Made by a program: the position numbers and the translations under genes. From an uncultured Eubacteriales bacterium (lineage in GTDB: Bacteria; Bacillota; Clostridia; UMGS1883), in assembly GCA_905195005.1 (NCBI GenBank), contig CAJJUC010000057.1, positions 1 through 12,889 of the forward strand: DNA of 12,889 nt, read 5' to 3'. The notes below the pieces were generated by a model, which saw nothing but the letters and a program-made list of their open reading frames with translations, searched no databases and was not told where the DNA came from. Shown one piece after another: positions 1-6,940 of the stretch (position 1 is its first letter; each line of letters opens with the position of its first letter).

Positions 1-1102
1 GAAGAGCTCCGGCGCATGGGCTCGCTCATCATGGCGTGTGCTGACGAGCACCGGGTACCCGCTGGCGGCGCGCTGGCGGTAGACCGATTCGGCTTCTCCT
101 CCGCTGTGACGGAGAAGATCCGCAGTCATCCCAATATTACCGTCGTTGAGGAGGAAGTCACCGCCATTCCCGGAGAGGGCAATGTGATCGTGGCTTCCGG
201 CCCTCTGACCAGCGATGCGCTGAACCCGGCACTTCCCCGGCGAGGAGTACCTCCATTTCTTTGACGCCGCCGCCCCTATCGTCACCTTTGAAAGCATCGA
301 CATGGACAAGGCGTGGTTTGCATCCCGGTATGACCGGGGCACGCCGGACTATATCAACTGCCCGATGACAAAGGACGAATACGATGCGTTTTACGACGCG
401 CTTGTTTCGGCGGAGCGTGCTCAGCTTCACGAAAATGTGGAAAATATAAAGGTGTTCGAGGGATGTATGCCCGTTGAAATAATGGCGGCACGCGGCAGGG
501 AAACGCTCTGCTTCGGTCCGCTGAAGCCGCGCGGACTTCCCGACCCGAAAACGGGGCGTGAACCTTATGCGGTGCTGCAGCTTCGGCGCGACAATACGGA
601 GGGAACGCTTTATAATCTTGTCGGATTTCAGACAAATCTGAAATTCGGCGAGCAAAAGCGCGTTTTTTCCATGATTCCCGGTCTGGAAAATGCGGAATTT
701 GTGCGTTACGGTGTTATGCACAGAAACACTTATATAAATTCGCCTAAAGTTCTTGCGGCTGATTACAGCCTTAAAAAATATCCGCGCATATTTTTTGCCG
801 GGCAGATAACGGGCGTTGAGGGATATGTTGAGTCGGCTTCCTCCGGAATGGCTGCCGGAATCAATGCGGCAAGGAAAATGCTCGGAAAAGAACCGGTTAT
901 CTTTCCTCCGGCGATGTGCACCGGCGCACTGATTCGCTATATAACGGACGGTGAAAACAAGCGCTTTCAGCCGATGAACGCAAATTTCGGCATAATCGAA
1001 TGGGAACGCGTTAAAATTAAAAATAAAAAGGAAAGATACGAATACATATCTTCCCTTGCATTAAAAGAAACGGATAATATTATAAAAAGCATTGATCAGT
1101 GA
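1..1102 (+). pseudogene. trmFO: trmFO, 3' part, frame broken: folate/FAD-dependent tRNA (uracil-54-C5)-methyltransferase
   Basis: TrmFO makes ribothymidine at position 54 of the tRNA T-loop, using methylenetetrahydrofolate as carbon donor and reduced FAD. The start lies before base 1. Frame 1 reads a typical TrmFO stretch (MGSLIMACADEHRVPAGGA, then VTAIPGEG, ASGPLTSDAL) up to about 222. From about 239 the protein continues in frame 2 with GEEYLHFFDAAAPIV, DYINCPMTK, the FEGCMP motif (its Cys is codon 464-466, one of the conserved TrmFO cysteines), YGVMHRNTYINSP and FFAGQITGVEGYVES, and stops at 1100-1102. By memory of the family about 8 residues separate SDAL from GEEYL; only 16 bases do so here, which fits loss of about 8 bases. 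CCCGGC is directly repeated at 225-230 and 236-241, at the break. Everything after the break is well conserved, so a sequence or assembly error is as likely as true decay. The 3' end overlaps queG by 7 bases, tail to tail. Confidence 0.85.
1021..1057 (-). terminator. Intrinsic terminator of the queG operon, inside trmFO
   Basis: Read on the minus strand, a 13-base arm (1057-1045), a 4-base loop TATT, and a second 13-base arm (1040-1028) pair fully when two G-U pairs are allowed. They are followed by TTTATTTTT at 1029-1021 (the first two Ts belong to the stem foot). It lies 39 bases past the queG stop codon. The two wobble pairs would be A-C mismatches in plus-strand RNA, so the hairpin favours the minus transcript. 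It sits in trmFO codons for a Lys/Glu/Tyr-rich, weakly conserved tail segment. Confidence 0.65.
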
Positions 1103-1857
1103 AGCTCTTTCAGATTCCGTTCAAGAACTTTTTTGCCGCGCCAGGAAAAGGCGCGGTTTTTATATTTCCGCAGAAACTCCCTGCCCGAAAGCGTTTCAAT
1201 GTCCTCAAGCGAAAGCGAGGGCATTATGTTGTGCGTAAATTCCTCCATTGCGGTTTTCTCTATTTTGTTATAGGGGCAAACGCGCTGGCATATATCGCAG
1301 CCGAAAATGCTGCCGCTTTTTTTCAGAATTTCGATTTCGGAATCGGAAAGCTCCCCCTTTTTCTGCCCGATGTGGGAGGCGCATCTGTCAATGTCAAAGC
1401 CGTTTTCCAGCGCGTTGCCGGGGCACGCGCGGCGGCAGGCGCCGCAGTGCATGCATTCCTTTTCAAGCGGCTTGTCGGCTTCAATAAAAATATCGCACAG
1501 GATATATCCGATGAAAAAATAACTGCCGAAGTCATCATTTATCAGCATGTTATTGTCTCCGTAAAACCCAAGTCCGGCAAGCATGGCAAGCCTGCGGTCA
1601 ACGGGAGCGCCCGTGTCGCACGAGAAGCTGCATTCGGCGTTCGGATCAAGCGATTTAATAAACTCCGCCCCGAGCCGAAGCTTTTCCCCGACTATATTGT
1701 GATAATCAAGTCCGCGGCAGTAAAGCGAAAGATTCCCCCGGGCATCGCCGTTATAATAGGGAAAAAGGCACACAACGGCGCTTTTGCCGCCGATGTGCGC
1801 AATGCCGCACTTTTCAATCCCGAGCGTGCGTAGATATTCTTTTATCTTGTTCTTCAT
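1096..1857 (-). CDS. queG: QueG-like epoxyqueuosine reductase, short form with two 4Fe-4S clusters
   Basis: QueG carries out the last step of queuosine synthesis in the tRNA wobble position, reducing epoxyqueuosine with cobalamin and two 4Fe-4S clusters. The 253-residue product shows SCDTGAPVDRR (residues 78-89; Asp81 matches the conserved active-site Asp of the family) and AGLGFYGDNNMLIN after it. The ferredoxin-like cysteines are C135, C138, C141 and C145 (CMHCGACRRACP), then C187, C190 and C194 (CDICQRVCP). It is shorter than proteobacterial QueG of about 350-380 residues and lacks their C-terminal HEAT-like part, as is common in Clostridia. The usual Lys in the GLGxxGK motif is Asp here. 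The start is ATG 1857, within the last 44 bases of comFC, with AAGGAAGTGA upstream. It is the last gene of the minus-strand cluster. A related double-cluster reductase with another substrate is possible. Confidence 0.78.
   Translation of the reverse strand: MKNKIKEYLRTLGIEKCGIAHIGGKSAVVCLFPYYNGDARGNLSLYCRGLDYHNIVGEKLRLGAEFIKSLDPNAECSFSCDTGAPVDRRLAMLAGLGFYGDNNMLINDDFGSYFFIGYILCDIFIEADKPLEKECMHCGACRRACPGNALENGFDIDRCASHIGQKKGELSDSEIEILKKSGSIFGCDICQRVCPYNKIEKTAMEEFTHNIMPSLSLEDIETLSGREFLRKYKNRAFSWRGKKVLERNLKELH
1136..1161 (+). terminator. Intrinsic terminator of trmFO, inside queG
   Basis: CCGCGCC (1136-1142), a 7-base loop, GGCGCGG (1150-1156), then five Ts (1157-1161) and further AT-rich sequence. 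The stem is perfect and GC-only. It lies 33 bases past the trmFO stop codon, in the antisense of the queG 3' coding end (codons for NRAFSWRG). Minus-strand RNA would form the same stem but is followed by CAAAAAA, so it should not stop queG transcription. Confidence 0.8.
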
Positions 1858-2575
1858 ATAAATCGCTCACTTCCTTGCACCGTATCAGCGCAGCCGCACA
1901 GTAAACCTTTTTGCAGCCCATTTTTCTGAGCAGTGAGGCGCAGTAAAAAACGGTTGCGCCTGTTGTCAGAACGTCGTCAACAAGCAGCGCCGTTCCGTCA
2001 AGCTTTTTGTCGGTCGGAAAATAACCGAGCTTAACATTTTTGCGGCGCAGCGACGCGTTCAGCGTTGCATTTCGCGCAATCCCGTCTTTTCTGACAAGGC
2101 ACGGCACGCACGGAATACGGAGAATTTCTGACAGCCTGCGTGCTATCAGCTCGGATTGATTATATCCGCGGATAAAATGCGTTGACTTATTCTGCGGAAC
2201 AAACGTGATAAAATCAGGCTTGCACGGCTTTTCATATGAAAGCATCTTTTCTGCGATAAGCGCGGCAAAGGCTTCGGCATATGACGGATGCATGTAATAC
2301 TTGAATCGTAACATTGCACGCTTTGCGGCTCCGGCATAAATCAGCGGCACAAAAACATGCTCGGCTGACGGGCGCTTAACGGGAAAGCAGCGGCCGCAAA
2401 GCCTGTACGAAAATTCGCCCGGAAGCGGAATGCCGCAGCGCTCGCAGCATCGGTAATTTGCGGTGTAGGGAAGTTTCGGCAGGCAGTCGCCGCAAATCCG
2501 TGTCTTCCCGGAAAGGACCTTTCCGCAAAAAGCGCATTTCGGCGGAAAAAGAAGATTCAGAATACGGTCAAGCAT
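1814..2575 (-). CDS. comFC: ComFC/GntX-type phosphoribosyltransferase-fold protein
   Basis: ComF family proteins combine an N-terminal zinc-ribbon region with a type I phosphoribosyltransferase fold. In Bacillus ComFC is needed for natural DNA uptake; the reaction is not settled. The 253-residue product has cysteine pairs C14/C17, C28/C31, C43-C44/C47 and C60/C63, then the phosphoribosyltransferase core with RGYNQSELIARRL (136-148) and the PRPP-binding loop LLVDDVLTTGAT (197-208). The start ATG 2575 has AAGGAGA about 9 bases upstream and overlaps the end of recD2 by 8 bases, which suggests translational coupling. The last 15 codons overlap queG, giving a tail (YEEQDKRISTHARD) longer than is usual for the family. 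No other competence gene is in the window, so a DNA-uptake role is by homology only. Confidence 0.85.
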   Translation of the reverse strand: MLDRILNLLFPPKCAFCGKVLSGKTRICGDCLPKLPYTANYRCCERCGIPLPGEFSYRLCGRCFPVKRPSAEHVFVPLIYAGAAKRAMLRFKYYMHPSYAEAFAALIAEKMLSYEKPCKPDFITFVPQNKSTHFIRGYNQSELIARRLSEILRIPCVPCLVRKDGIARNATLNASLRRKNVKLGYFPTDKKLDGTALLVDDVLTTGATVFYCASLLRKMGCKKVYCAAALIRCKEVSDLYEEQDKRISTHARD

Positions 2576-4772
2576 TGTTCGTCTTCTCCTTAAGCTTCTG
2601 CATAAGTCCGCTGTAGCGCACCTGCACGCGGTTGTTTTTCACCATTGCGGCAATGCAGCTGTCACTTCCGACAAGCACTGCAAGCTTTTTCGCACGCGTC
2701 ACGGCAGTGTAAAGCAGATTGCGCGTCATCAGCATCGGCGGCATGGGGCACACGGGCATCACAACGGCGTTAAATTCACAGCCCTGGCTTTTATGCACCG
2801 TCAGCGCATATGCAATTTCAAGATCCTCGACAGATGCAAAATCATATTCGACAATATGATTGTCGTCAAAGCGGATTATCATGCAGCTGTCGCGCGGAAC
2901 AATGTCAACAATTATTCCGATGTCGCCGTTGAATATTCCCAAACCGTCCATTTTTCCGTCCGGTGTGCTCCAAAGTATATCATAATTGTTCCTTGTCTGA
3001 ATAACCTTGTCCCCGACGCGGAAAATCCTTTCCCCGAACCTTTTTTCTTTTTTATCCTTGGAGGGTGGATTAAGCCGCGCCTGCAAAACCCTGTTCAGAT
3101 TGATTGTGCCGACGGTTCCCTTTCTTGACGGGGCAAGCACCTGAATATCGCTCTTGCAGTCAAATCCGTATGCCGCCGGCAGGCGCGAGCAGCAAAGCTC
3201 ACATATGGTTTCAAGCGCACCCTCGGCAGACCTCGGCATGAAGAAAAAGTCCTTGGCCTTATCGTTGCCGAGCGGCATTTCGCCGTTGTTGATTCTGTGC
3301 GCGTTCACAACAATGCGGCTTTCCTCCGCCTGGCGGAAAACCTCGCTCAACCGCACTGCCGGGGCAGCCTCGCTGTCCAGTATGTCGCGCAGCACATTTC
3401 CCGCACCGACGGACGGAAGCTGATCCGCATCGCCCGCAATTATCAGGCGCACGCCTTTGCGCATGGCTTTTAAAAGCGCGGAAAAAAGCATAATGTCAAC
3501 CATGCTCATCTCATCGACGATTACAACGTCGCAGTCAAGCGGATTCTGCTCGTTTTTCGAAAAACGCTGCTCTTCGCGTTCGCTCATCTCAACGCCGAGA
3601 AGCCGATGCAGCGTTTTTGCTTCCTTTCCGCACGATTCCGAAAGCCGCTTTGCCGCCTTTCCCGTTGGGGCGCACAGACTCACGGCGAGTTTCTGCTCCG
3701 TGAACATATCAAGCACAAGGCGCATTATTGTCGTTTTTCCCGTTCCGGGACCGCCCGTTATAACAACCGCGCCGGAGCTCATCGCGGCATGAACGGCGGA
3801 TTTCTGCGCTTCCGACATTGTGAGCGCGTGCTTGTCCGAGTATTCTTTTATAAATTCATCCGTTTTATCCCTGTCATATTCAAAATTCTGCGCGCACATT
3901 TGCGCAAGACGCTCCGCGGTGTAAAGCTCGGCATTATAAAGCGAAGCAAGGTATGCATAGCTGCCGTCCTCAATAATGCCGCAGTTCCTTTTTAACTCGG
4001 CATATGCCGCAAGAACCTCCGACTCATCAACTCCGAGCGTTCCGACGCATCTGCTGACGAGCATTTCTTTTGGAAAACAGGTGTGCCCGGCAAGCGACGC
4101 TTCGATAAGAACATATTTTATTCCGCTTGCAATCCTTGCCGGATTGTTTGACGGGATTCCCATTTCCGCCGCAATGCGGTCCGCCGTTTTAAAGCCTATC
4201 CGTTCCATACTTTCGCAAAGTATGTACGGATTCTTTTTTATCAAATCCTCCGCGGTGCTTCCGAACCGCTTGTGTATGCGCAGCGCGGTTTTCACGCTTA
4301 TTCCGTACCCTTGAAGAAATATAACCGTCTGAGCAGCCTCGCGCCGCATGATGAACGATTCCGAAATTTTCATCGCCCTTTTCGGGGAGATGCCGCGGAT
4401 TTCCGAAAGCCGCTCGGGATTTGCCGCAATAACGCTCAGCGTATCCTCGCCGAACATGGCAACAAGCTTTTTCGCCGTTGATTCACGCACTCCGCTCACC
4501 GCGCCGGAGGAAAGGTATAAAAGAATCGAAGCTGCTTTCTGCGGCAGCTTTTTTTCAACGGTTGCCGCGCTGAACTGCTCGCCGTAATCGGGATGATTGA
4601 CCCATCTCCCCGTAAGGCGCACTCCTTCGCCCGGAGCAATAAAAGGCATGTGACCGCAAGCCGTAACAAGCGATTTGTTACAGTTTATGTCACACACCGT
4701 ATATCCGTTATCTTCATTCTGATATATTACCTCGTATATTTCACCCTCAATGGTTTCAAGCTCATTCGTCAT
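2568..4772 (-). CDS. recD2: RecD2 ATP-dependent 5'-3' DNA helicase
   Basis: RecD2 is the RecD-like superfamily 1B helicase of bacteria lacking RecBC partners; it acts in repair and replication-fork maintenance. The 734-residue product (start ATG 4772) has the N-terminal region IEGEIYEVIYQNEDNGYTV, helix-hairpin-helix-like segments (SGVRESTAKKLV, EIRGISPKRAMKI), Walker A GGPGTGKTT near residue 340, Walker B VDEMSMVD near 418, AGDADQLPSVGAGNVLRD, the VFRQ motif, ALTVHKSQG and YTAVTRAKKL near 687. The frame stays open 36 codons upstream (to 4880), but that part resembles nothing in RecD2, and MTNELETIEGEIY is the expected N-terminus. GGGCGG followed by eight As precedes ATG 4772; this is a weak ribosome site, and the start overlaps the end of the upstream small ORF, so coupling is likely. 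The 3' end overlaps comFC by 8 bases. Confidence 0.93.
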   Translation of the reverse strand: MTNELETIEGEIYEVIYQNEDNGYTVCDINCNKSLVTACGHMPFIAPGEGVRLTGRWVNHPDYGEQFSAATVEKKLPQKAASILLYLSSGAVSGVRESTAKKLVAMFGEDTLSVIAANPERLSEIRGISPKRAMKISESFIMRREAAQTVIFLQGYGISVKTALRIHKRFGSTAEDLIKKNPYILCESMERIGFKTADRIAAEMGIPSNNPARIASGIKYVLIEASLAGHTCFPKEMLVSRCVGTLGVDESEVLAAYAELKRNCGIIEDGSYAYLASLYNAELYTAERLAQMCAQNFEYDRDKTDEFIKEYSDKHALTMSEAQKSAVHAAMSSGAVVITGGPGTGKTTIMRLVLDMFTEQKLAVSLCAPTGKAAKRLSESCGKEAKTLHRLLGVEMSEREEQRFSKNEQNPLDCDVVIVDEMSMVDIMLFSALLKAMRKGVRLIIAGDADQLPSVGAGNVLRDILDSEAAPAVRLSEVFRQAEESRIVVNAHRINNGEMPLGNDKAKDFFFMPRSAEGALETICELCCSRLPAAYGFDCKSDIQVLAPSRKGTVGTINLNRVLQARLNPPSKDKKEKRFGERIFRVGDKVIQTRNNYDILWSTPDGKMDGLGIFNGDIGIIVDIVPRDSCMIIRFDDNHIVEYDFASVEDLEIAYALTVHKSQGCEFNAVVMPVCPMPPMLMTRNLLYTAVTRAKKLAVLVGSDSCIAAMVKNNRVQVRYSGLMQKLKEKTNNA

Positions 4773-4941
4773 TTTTTTTACCGCCCGTGTAAATAATAAT
4801 TGCCGCTTTTCCGCAAAGCAGCCTGTCAAGCTCTTTTCGGATTTCGCCCCCGTCGGGCAACTCCTCCGCTCCGCTTTCAATAACTGTCAGCGTCATGAAA
4901 AACACTGCCGCCAGAGCCGCAAATGCGAAAAAAATGCTCAT
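4762..4941 (-). CDS. Small single-span membrane protein between metK and recD2
   Basis: This is a 59-residue open frame on the minus strand. I do not recognise the family. The start ATG 4941 has GGGGTGA (4954-4948) six bases upstream, a good ribosome site. The N-terminus MSIFFAFAALAAVFFMTLTV is one hydrophobic span with no leading charge, followed by an acidic then mixed-charge tail with ELPDGGEIRKELDRLLCGK and ending in a Lys-rich YTGGKKNDE. The stop TGA (4764-4762) overlaps the recD2 start by 11 bases, typical of coupled operon genes, and it fills what would otherwise be a 220-base gap. The N-out or N-in topology cannot be judged. Support is position, ribosome site and composition only; a chance ORF remains possible. 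Confidence 0.55.
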   Translation of the reverse strand: MSIFFAFAALAAVFFMTLTVIESGAEELPDGGEIRKELDRLLCGKAAIIIYTGGKKNDE

Positions 4942-4948
4942 AAACCGT

Positions 4949-4979
4949 CACCCCGATATATTATATGAATATCGGGGTG
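4949..4979 (-). promoter_or_regulatory. Perfect hairpin downstream of metK that covers a ribosome binding site
   Basis: CACCCCGATAT (4949-4959) and ATATCGGGGTG (4969-4979) form a perfect 11-base inverted repeat with a 9-base AT-rich loop, 17 bases past the metK stop. On the minus strand the second arm carries GGGGTG, the Shine-Dalgarno of the small ORF at 4941. No T-run follows on either strand, so it does not look like an intrinsic terminator. It may lower translation of the downstream frame, protect the metK mRNA 3' end, or mark a processing site. Confidence 0.6.
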
Positions 4980-4996
4980 CGGCGGTTACATATCTG

Positions 4997-6196
4997 TCAG
5001 CCGTTTGCGTGTTCGGCTGCCTTTTTTTTCAGTACTTCCGTCATATTGAGTTTTTCCCAGGGAAGATCAATGTCGCTCCGTCCGAAATGTCCGTATGCGG
5101 CTGTCTGCGCATATATCGGTCTGCGCAGGTCAAGCGTTTTGATGATTGCCGCCGGGCGCAGGTCAAAGGTTTCATTAACGATTTCCGCAAGAACATCGTC
5201 ACCGAGCTTGCCGGTTCCGAATGTGTCAATCCGCACTGAAACGGGATGCGCAACGCCGATTGCATATGCAAGCTGAAGCTGGCATTTATCTGCAAGCCCT
5301 GCCGCAACAATGTTTTTCGCAATATAGCGCGCCATGTAGCACGCGCTGCGGTCAACCTTTGTCGGGTCCTTACCGGAAAATGCGCCGCCGCCGTGCGGAG
5401 CATATCCGCCGTAGGTGTCAACGATGATTTTTCTTCCTGTCAGCCCCGAATCGCCCTGCGGCCCGCCGATAACAAACCGCCCTGTGGGATTAATGAAGTA
5501 TTTCGTGTTTTCATCAAGCATTTCAGGCTCGATAACGTATTTTATAACGTGCTCGATCATATCCTTTTCAATGCGTTCGCGGCTCACATCGGGCGTGTGC
5601 TGCGTTGAAAGCACAACCGTGTCAATCCGCACGGGCTTGCCGCCGTCATATTCAACCGTGACCTGCGTTTTTCCGTCGGGGCGCAGATAATCGAACATTC
5701 CGTTTTTCCGAACCTCTGCAAGCCTTTTCGCCATCTTCTGCGCGTAGTGAATGGGAGCAGGCATATATTCCTCGGTTTCATTCGCTGCATAGCCGAACAT
5801 CATCCCCTGATCGCCTGCACCGATGTCAAATTCGCTGTCATCGCCTTCCTTTGCTTCAAGCGATTTGTCAACACCCATCGCAATGTCGGGCGACTGCTCG
5901 TTGAGCGTGTTCAGAACGGCGATATTGTCATAATGAAATCCCATCTGCGGATCGGTGTAGCCTATTTCGCGGACGGTGTTGCGCACAATCGCGCGTATAT
6001 CGCAGTAATGCGATGTTGTAATCTCGCCGAAAACCATAACAAGCCCGGTTGCGGCGCAGCATTCGCATGCAACGCGCGCATTGGGGTCATGTGCGAGAAT
6101 ATCGTCAAGCACAGCGTCCGATATACGGTCGCAAACCTTGTCGGGATGCCCCTCCGTAACGGATTCCGATGTAAAAAGCTTTTTGTTTTCATTCAT
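4997..6196 (-). CDS. metK: S-adenosylmethionine synthetase
   Basis: MetK makes S-adenosylmethionine from methionine and ATP, the main cellular methyl donor. The 399-residue product has the usual family length and signatures: TSESVTEGHPDKVCD near the N-terminus (His17 and Asp19 of the active site), GAGDQGMMFGYA (126-137), GRFVIGGPQGDSGLTGRK and GGGAFSGKDPTKVDRSA, the phosphate-binding loop. The frame is open to a TTG at 6211, but that TTG overlaps the GGAGGA ribosome site (6209-6204); ATG 6196, seven bases downstream of it, is the real start. The gene begins 31 bases after the stop of the upstream membrane-protein gene, so it is probably co-transcribed from the promoter near 6800. No SAM riboswitch fits in the 31-base gap. 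Confidence 0.97.
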   Translation of the reverse strand: MNENKKLFTSESVTEGHPDKVCDRISDAVLDDILAHDPNARVACECCAATGLVMVFGEITTSHYCDIRAIVRNTVREIGYTDPQMGFHYDNIAVLNTLNEQSPDIAMGVDKSLEAKEGDDSEFDIGAGDQGMMFGYAANETEEYMPAPIHYAQKMAKRLAEVRKNGMFDYLRPDGKTQVTVEYDGGKPVRIDTVVLSTQHTPDVSRERIEKDMIEHVIKYVIEPEMLDENTKYFINPTGRFVIGGPQGDSGLTGRKIIVDTYGGYAPHGGGAFSGKDPTKVDRSACYMARYIAKNIVAAGLADKCQLQLAYAIGVAHPVSVRIDTFGTGKLGDDVLAEIVNETFDLRPAAIIKTLDLRRPIYAQTAAYGHFGRSDIDLPWEKLNMTEVLKKKAAEHANG

Positions 6197-6227
6197 TTGT
6201 ATGTCCTCCAATAGATAGTTTTATAAT

Positions 6228-6742
6228 TTAAAAGATAAGTCCCAGAAGTCCGTATGAAACCGCCAGCATAATCACCCCGGCGCCGAGAACTCCGCACAGG
6301 ATTGACAAAAACGCGTCACGGAAGCGGAAATCAAGAAAGCTTGCAACAAGCGCCCCCGTCCATGCGCCCGTACCGGGCAGCGGAATTGCAACGAACAGGA
6401 AAAGCCCGAAGCTTGCATATCTCGTAACCTTTTCACGCGGCTTTCAACAATGCGCGGAAACCATTCGAAAAGGCGCGTTTTTTTCAGATAGGTGCACAGC
6501 GGCGTTATCAAAAGCAAAATGAACGGCACGGGAAGAAGATTTCCCAGCACCGAAACGATAAACGCATGCAGCGGATTCAGACCGAGCGCGAACGCAACGG
6601 GAATTGCGCCTCTCAGCTCAACTATAGGGAGCATTGAAATTAAAAAGATGTAAACAAAATTGGCGCTTGCCGCGCTGAAGCCGAGCGCCGTAACAATTCC
6701 CGCGGCGAAGGTGTGCATTGCCGCTTTAATGCTTTCCGTCAT
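6228..6742 (-). pseudogene. Small multidrug export family membrane protein (COG2426-like), frame broken
   Basis: This gene encodes a small integral membrane protein of the COG2426 / Sm_multidrug_ex family; the transport role implied by the name is poorly proven. ATG 6742 has GGAGGA at spacing of about 6. The first frame gives hydrophobic segments with the family block LPIVELRGAIPVAFALGLNP and runs well to WFPRIVESR (about 6440). The remaining family sequence lies in another frame: VTRYASFGLFLFVAIPLPG, then TGAWTGALVASFLDFRFRDAF and a final hydrophobic span ending in GLLGLIF, stop TAA at 6230-6228. Left in the first frame, translation would end at 6272 in a non-family tail. Rejoining needs a net loss of one base (or 4, 7, 10) near 6430-6442. 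It could be true inactivation or a sequence error; both halves are well kept, so decay, if real, is recent. Confidence 0.75.
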
Positions 6743-6786
6743 ATAATTCCTCCGATCAGCCGCAAAATATCGGCGTTTATACATAT

Positions 6787-6815
6787 ATATTAATAAAAAA
6801 GCCCGGATTTGTCAA
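6787..6815 (-). promoter_or_regulatory. Sigma-A-type promoter for the minus-strand metK-recD2-comFC-queG cluster
   Basis: TTGACA (6815-6810), a 17-base spacer, then TAATAT (6792-6787; 4 of 6 match to TATAAT). Transcription should begin near 6780, about 38 bases before ATG 6742. There is room for only a short leader. No other good minus-strand promoter was seen ahead of metK. Confidence 0.6.
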
Positions 6816-6865
6816 CAATTTTGCCTGTTTTTAATAACGTTTTTATTCTTTTGCGCCGCACAGTC

Positions 6866-6894
6866 TTGACAAATGCCTGTTATAATGATAGCAT
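6866..6894 (+). promoter_or_regulatory. Promoter(s) for lysA operon
   Basis: Two overlapping possibilities are visible. TGTTATAAT at 6878-6886 is a full extended -10 element. TTGACA at 6866-6871 is only 9 bases before that -10, so it cannot serve it; it could pair with TAGCAT (6889-6894, 4 of 6) at 17 bases. Either gives a leader of about 40-50 bases before ATG 6941, too short for a lysine riboswitch. The ribosome site AAGGAGG is at 6929-6935. Confidence 0.55.
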
Positions 6895-6940
6895 TTCTCT
6901 TATATTCAGCGTTTTATGCGTATTTTTAAGGAGGATAATC

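Noticed and set aside
1099..1833. A 244-codon plus-strand open frame opposite queG
   Set aside because: It is antisense to a well-supported iron-sulfur protein, has no domain of its own, and is interrupted functionally by the trmFO terminator.
4949..4979. The metK-downstream hairpin as an intrinsic terminator
   Set aside because: No T-run follows on either strand; on the minus strand the next bases are ACGGTTTATG, the start region of the small ORF.
6196..6211. TTG 6211 as metK start
   Set aside because: It overlaps the GGAGGA ribosome site that serves ATG 6196.
6197..6260. SAM riboswitch before metK
   Set aside because: Only 31 bases separate metK from the upstream gene, and no SAM-I type stems are visible there or in the leader near 6780-6742.
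6425..6450. Programmed -1 frameshift in the COG2426-like gene
   Set aside because: No X-XXY-YYZ slippery heptamer in the right phase and no convincing downstream stimulatory structure; a small deletion is simpler.
6866..6886. TTGACA and TATAAT at 6866 and 6881 as one promoter
   Set aside because: The spacing is 9 bases, far from the 16-18 required; the -10 is better read as an extended -10 acting alone.
6887..6940. Lysine riboswitch before lysA
   Set aside because: The leader is about 50 bases; the lysine aptamer needs well over 150.
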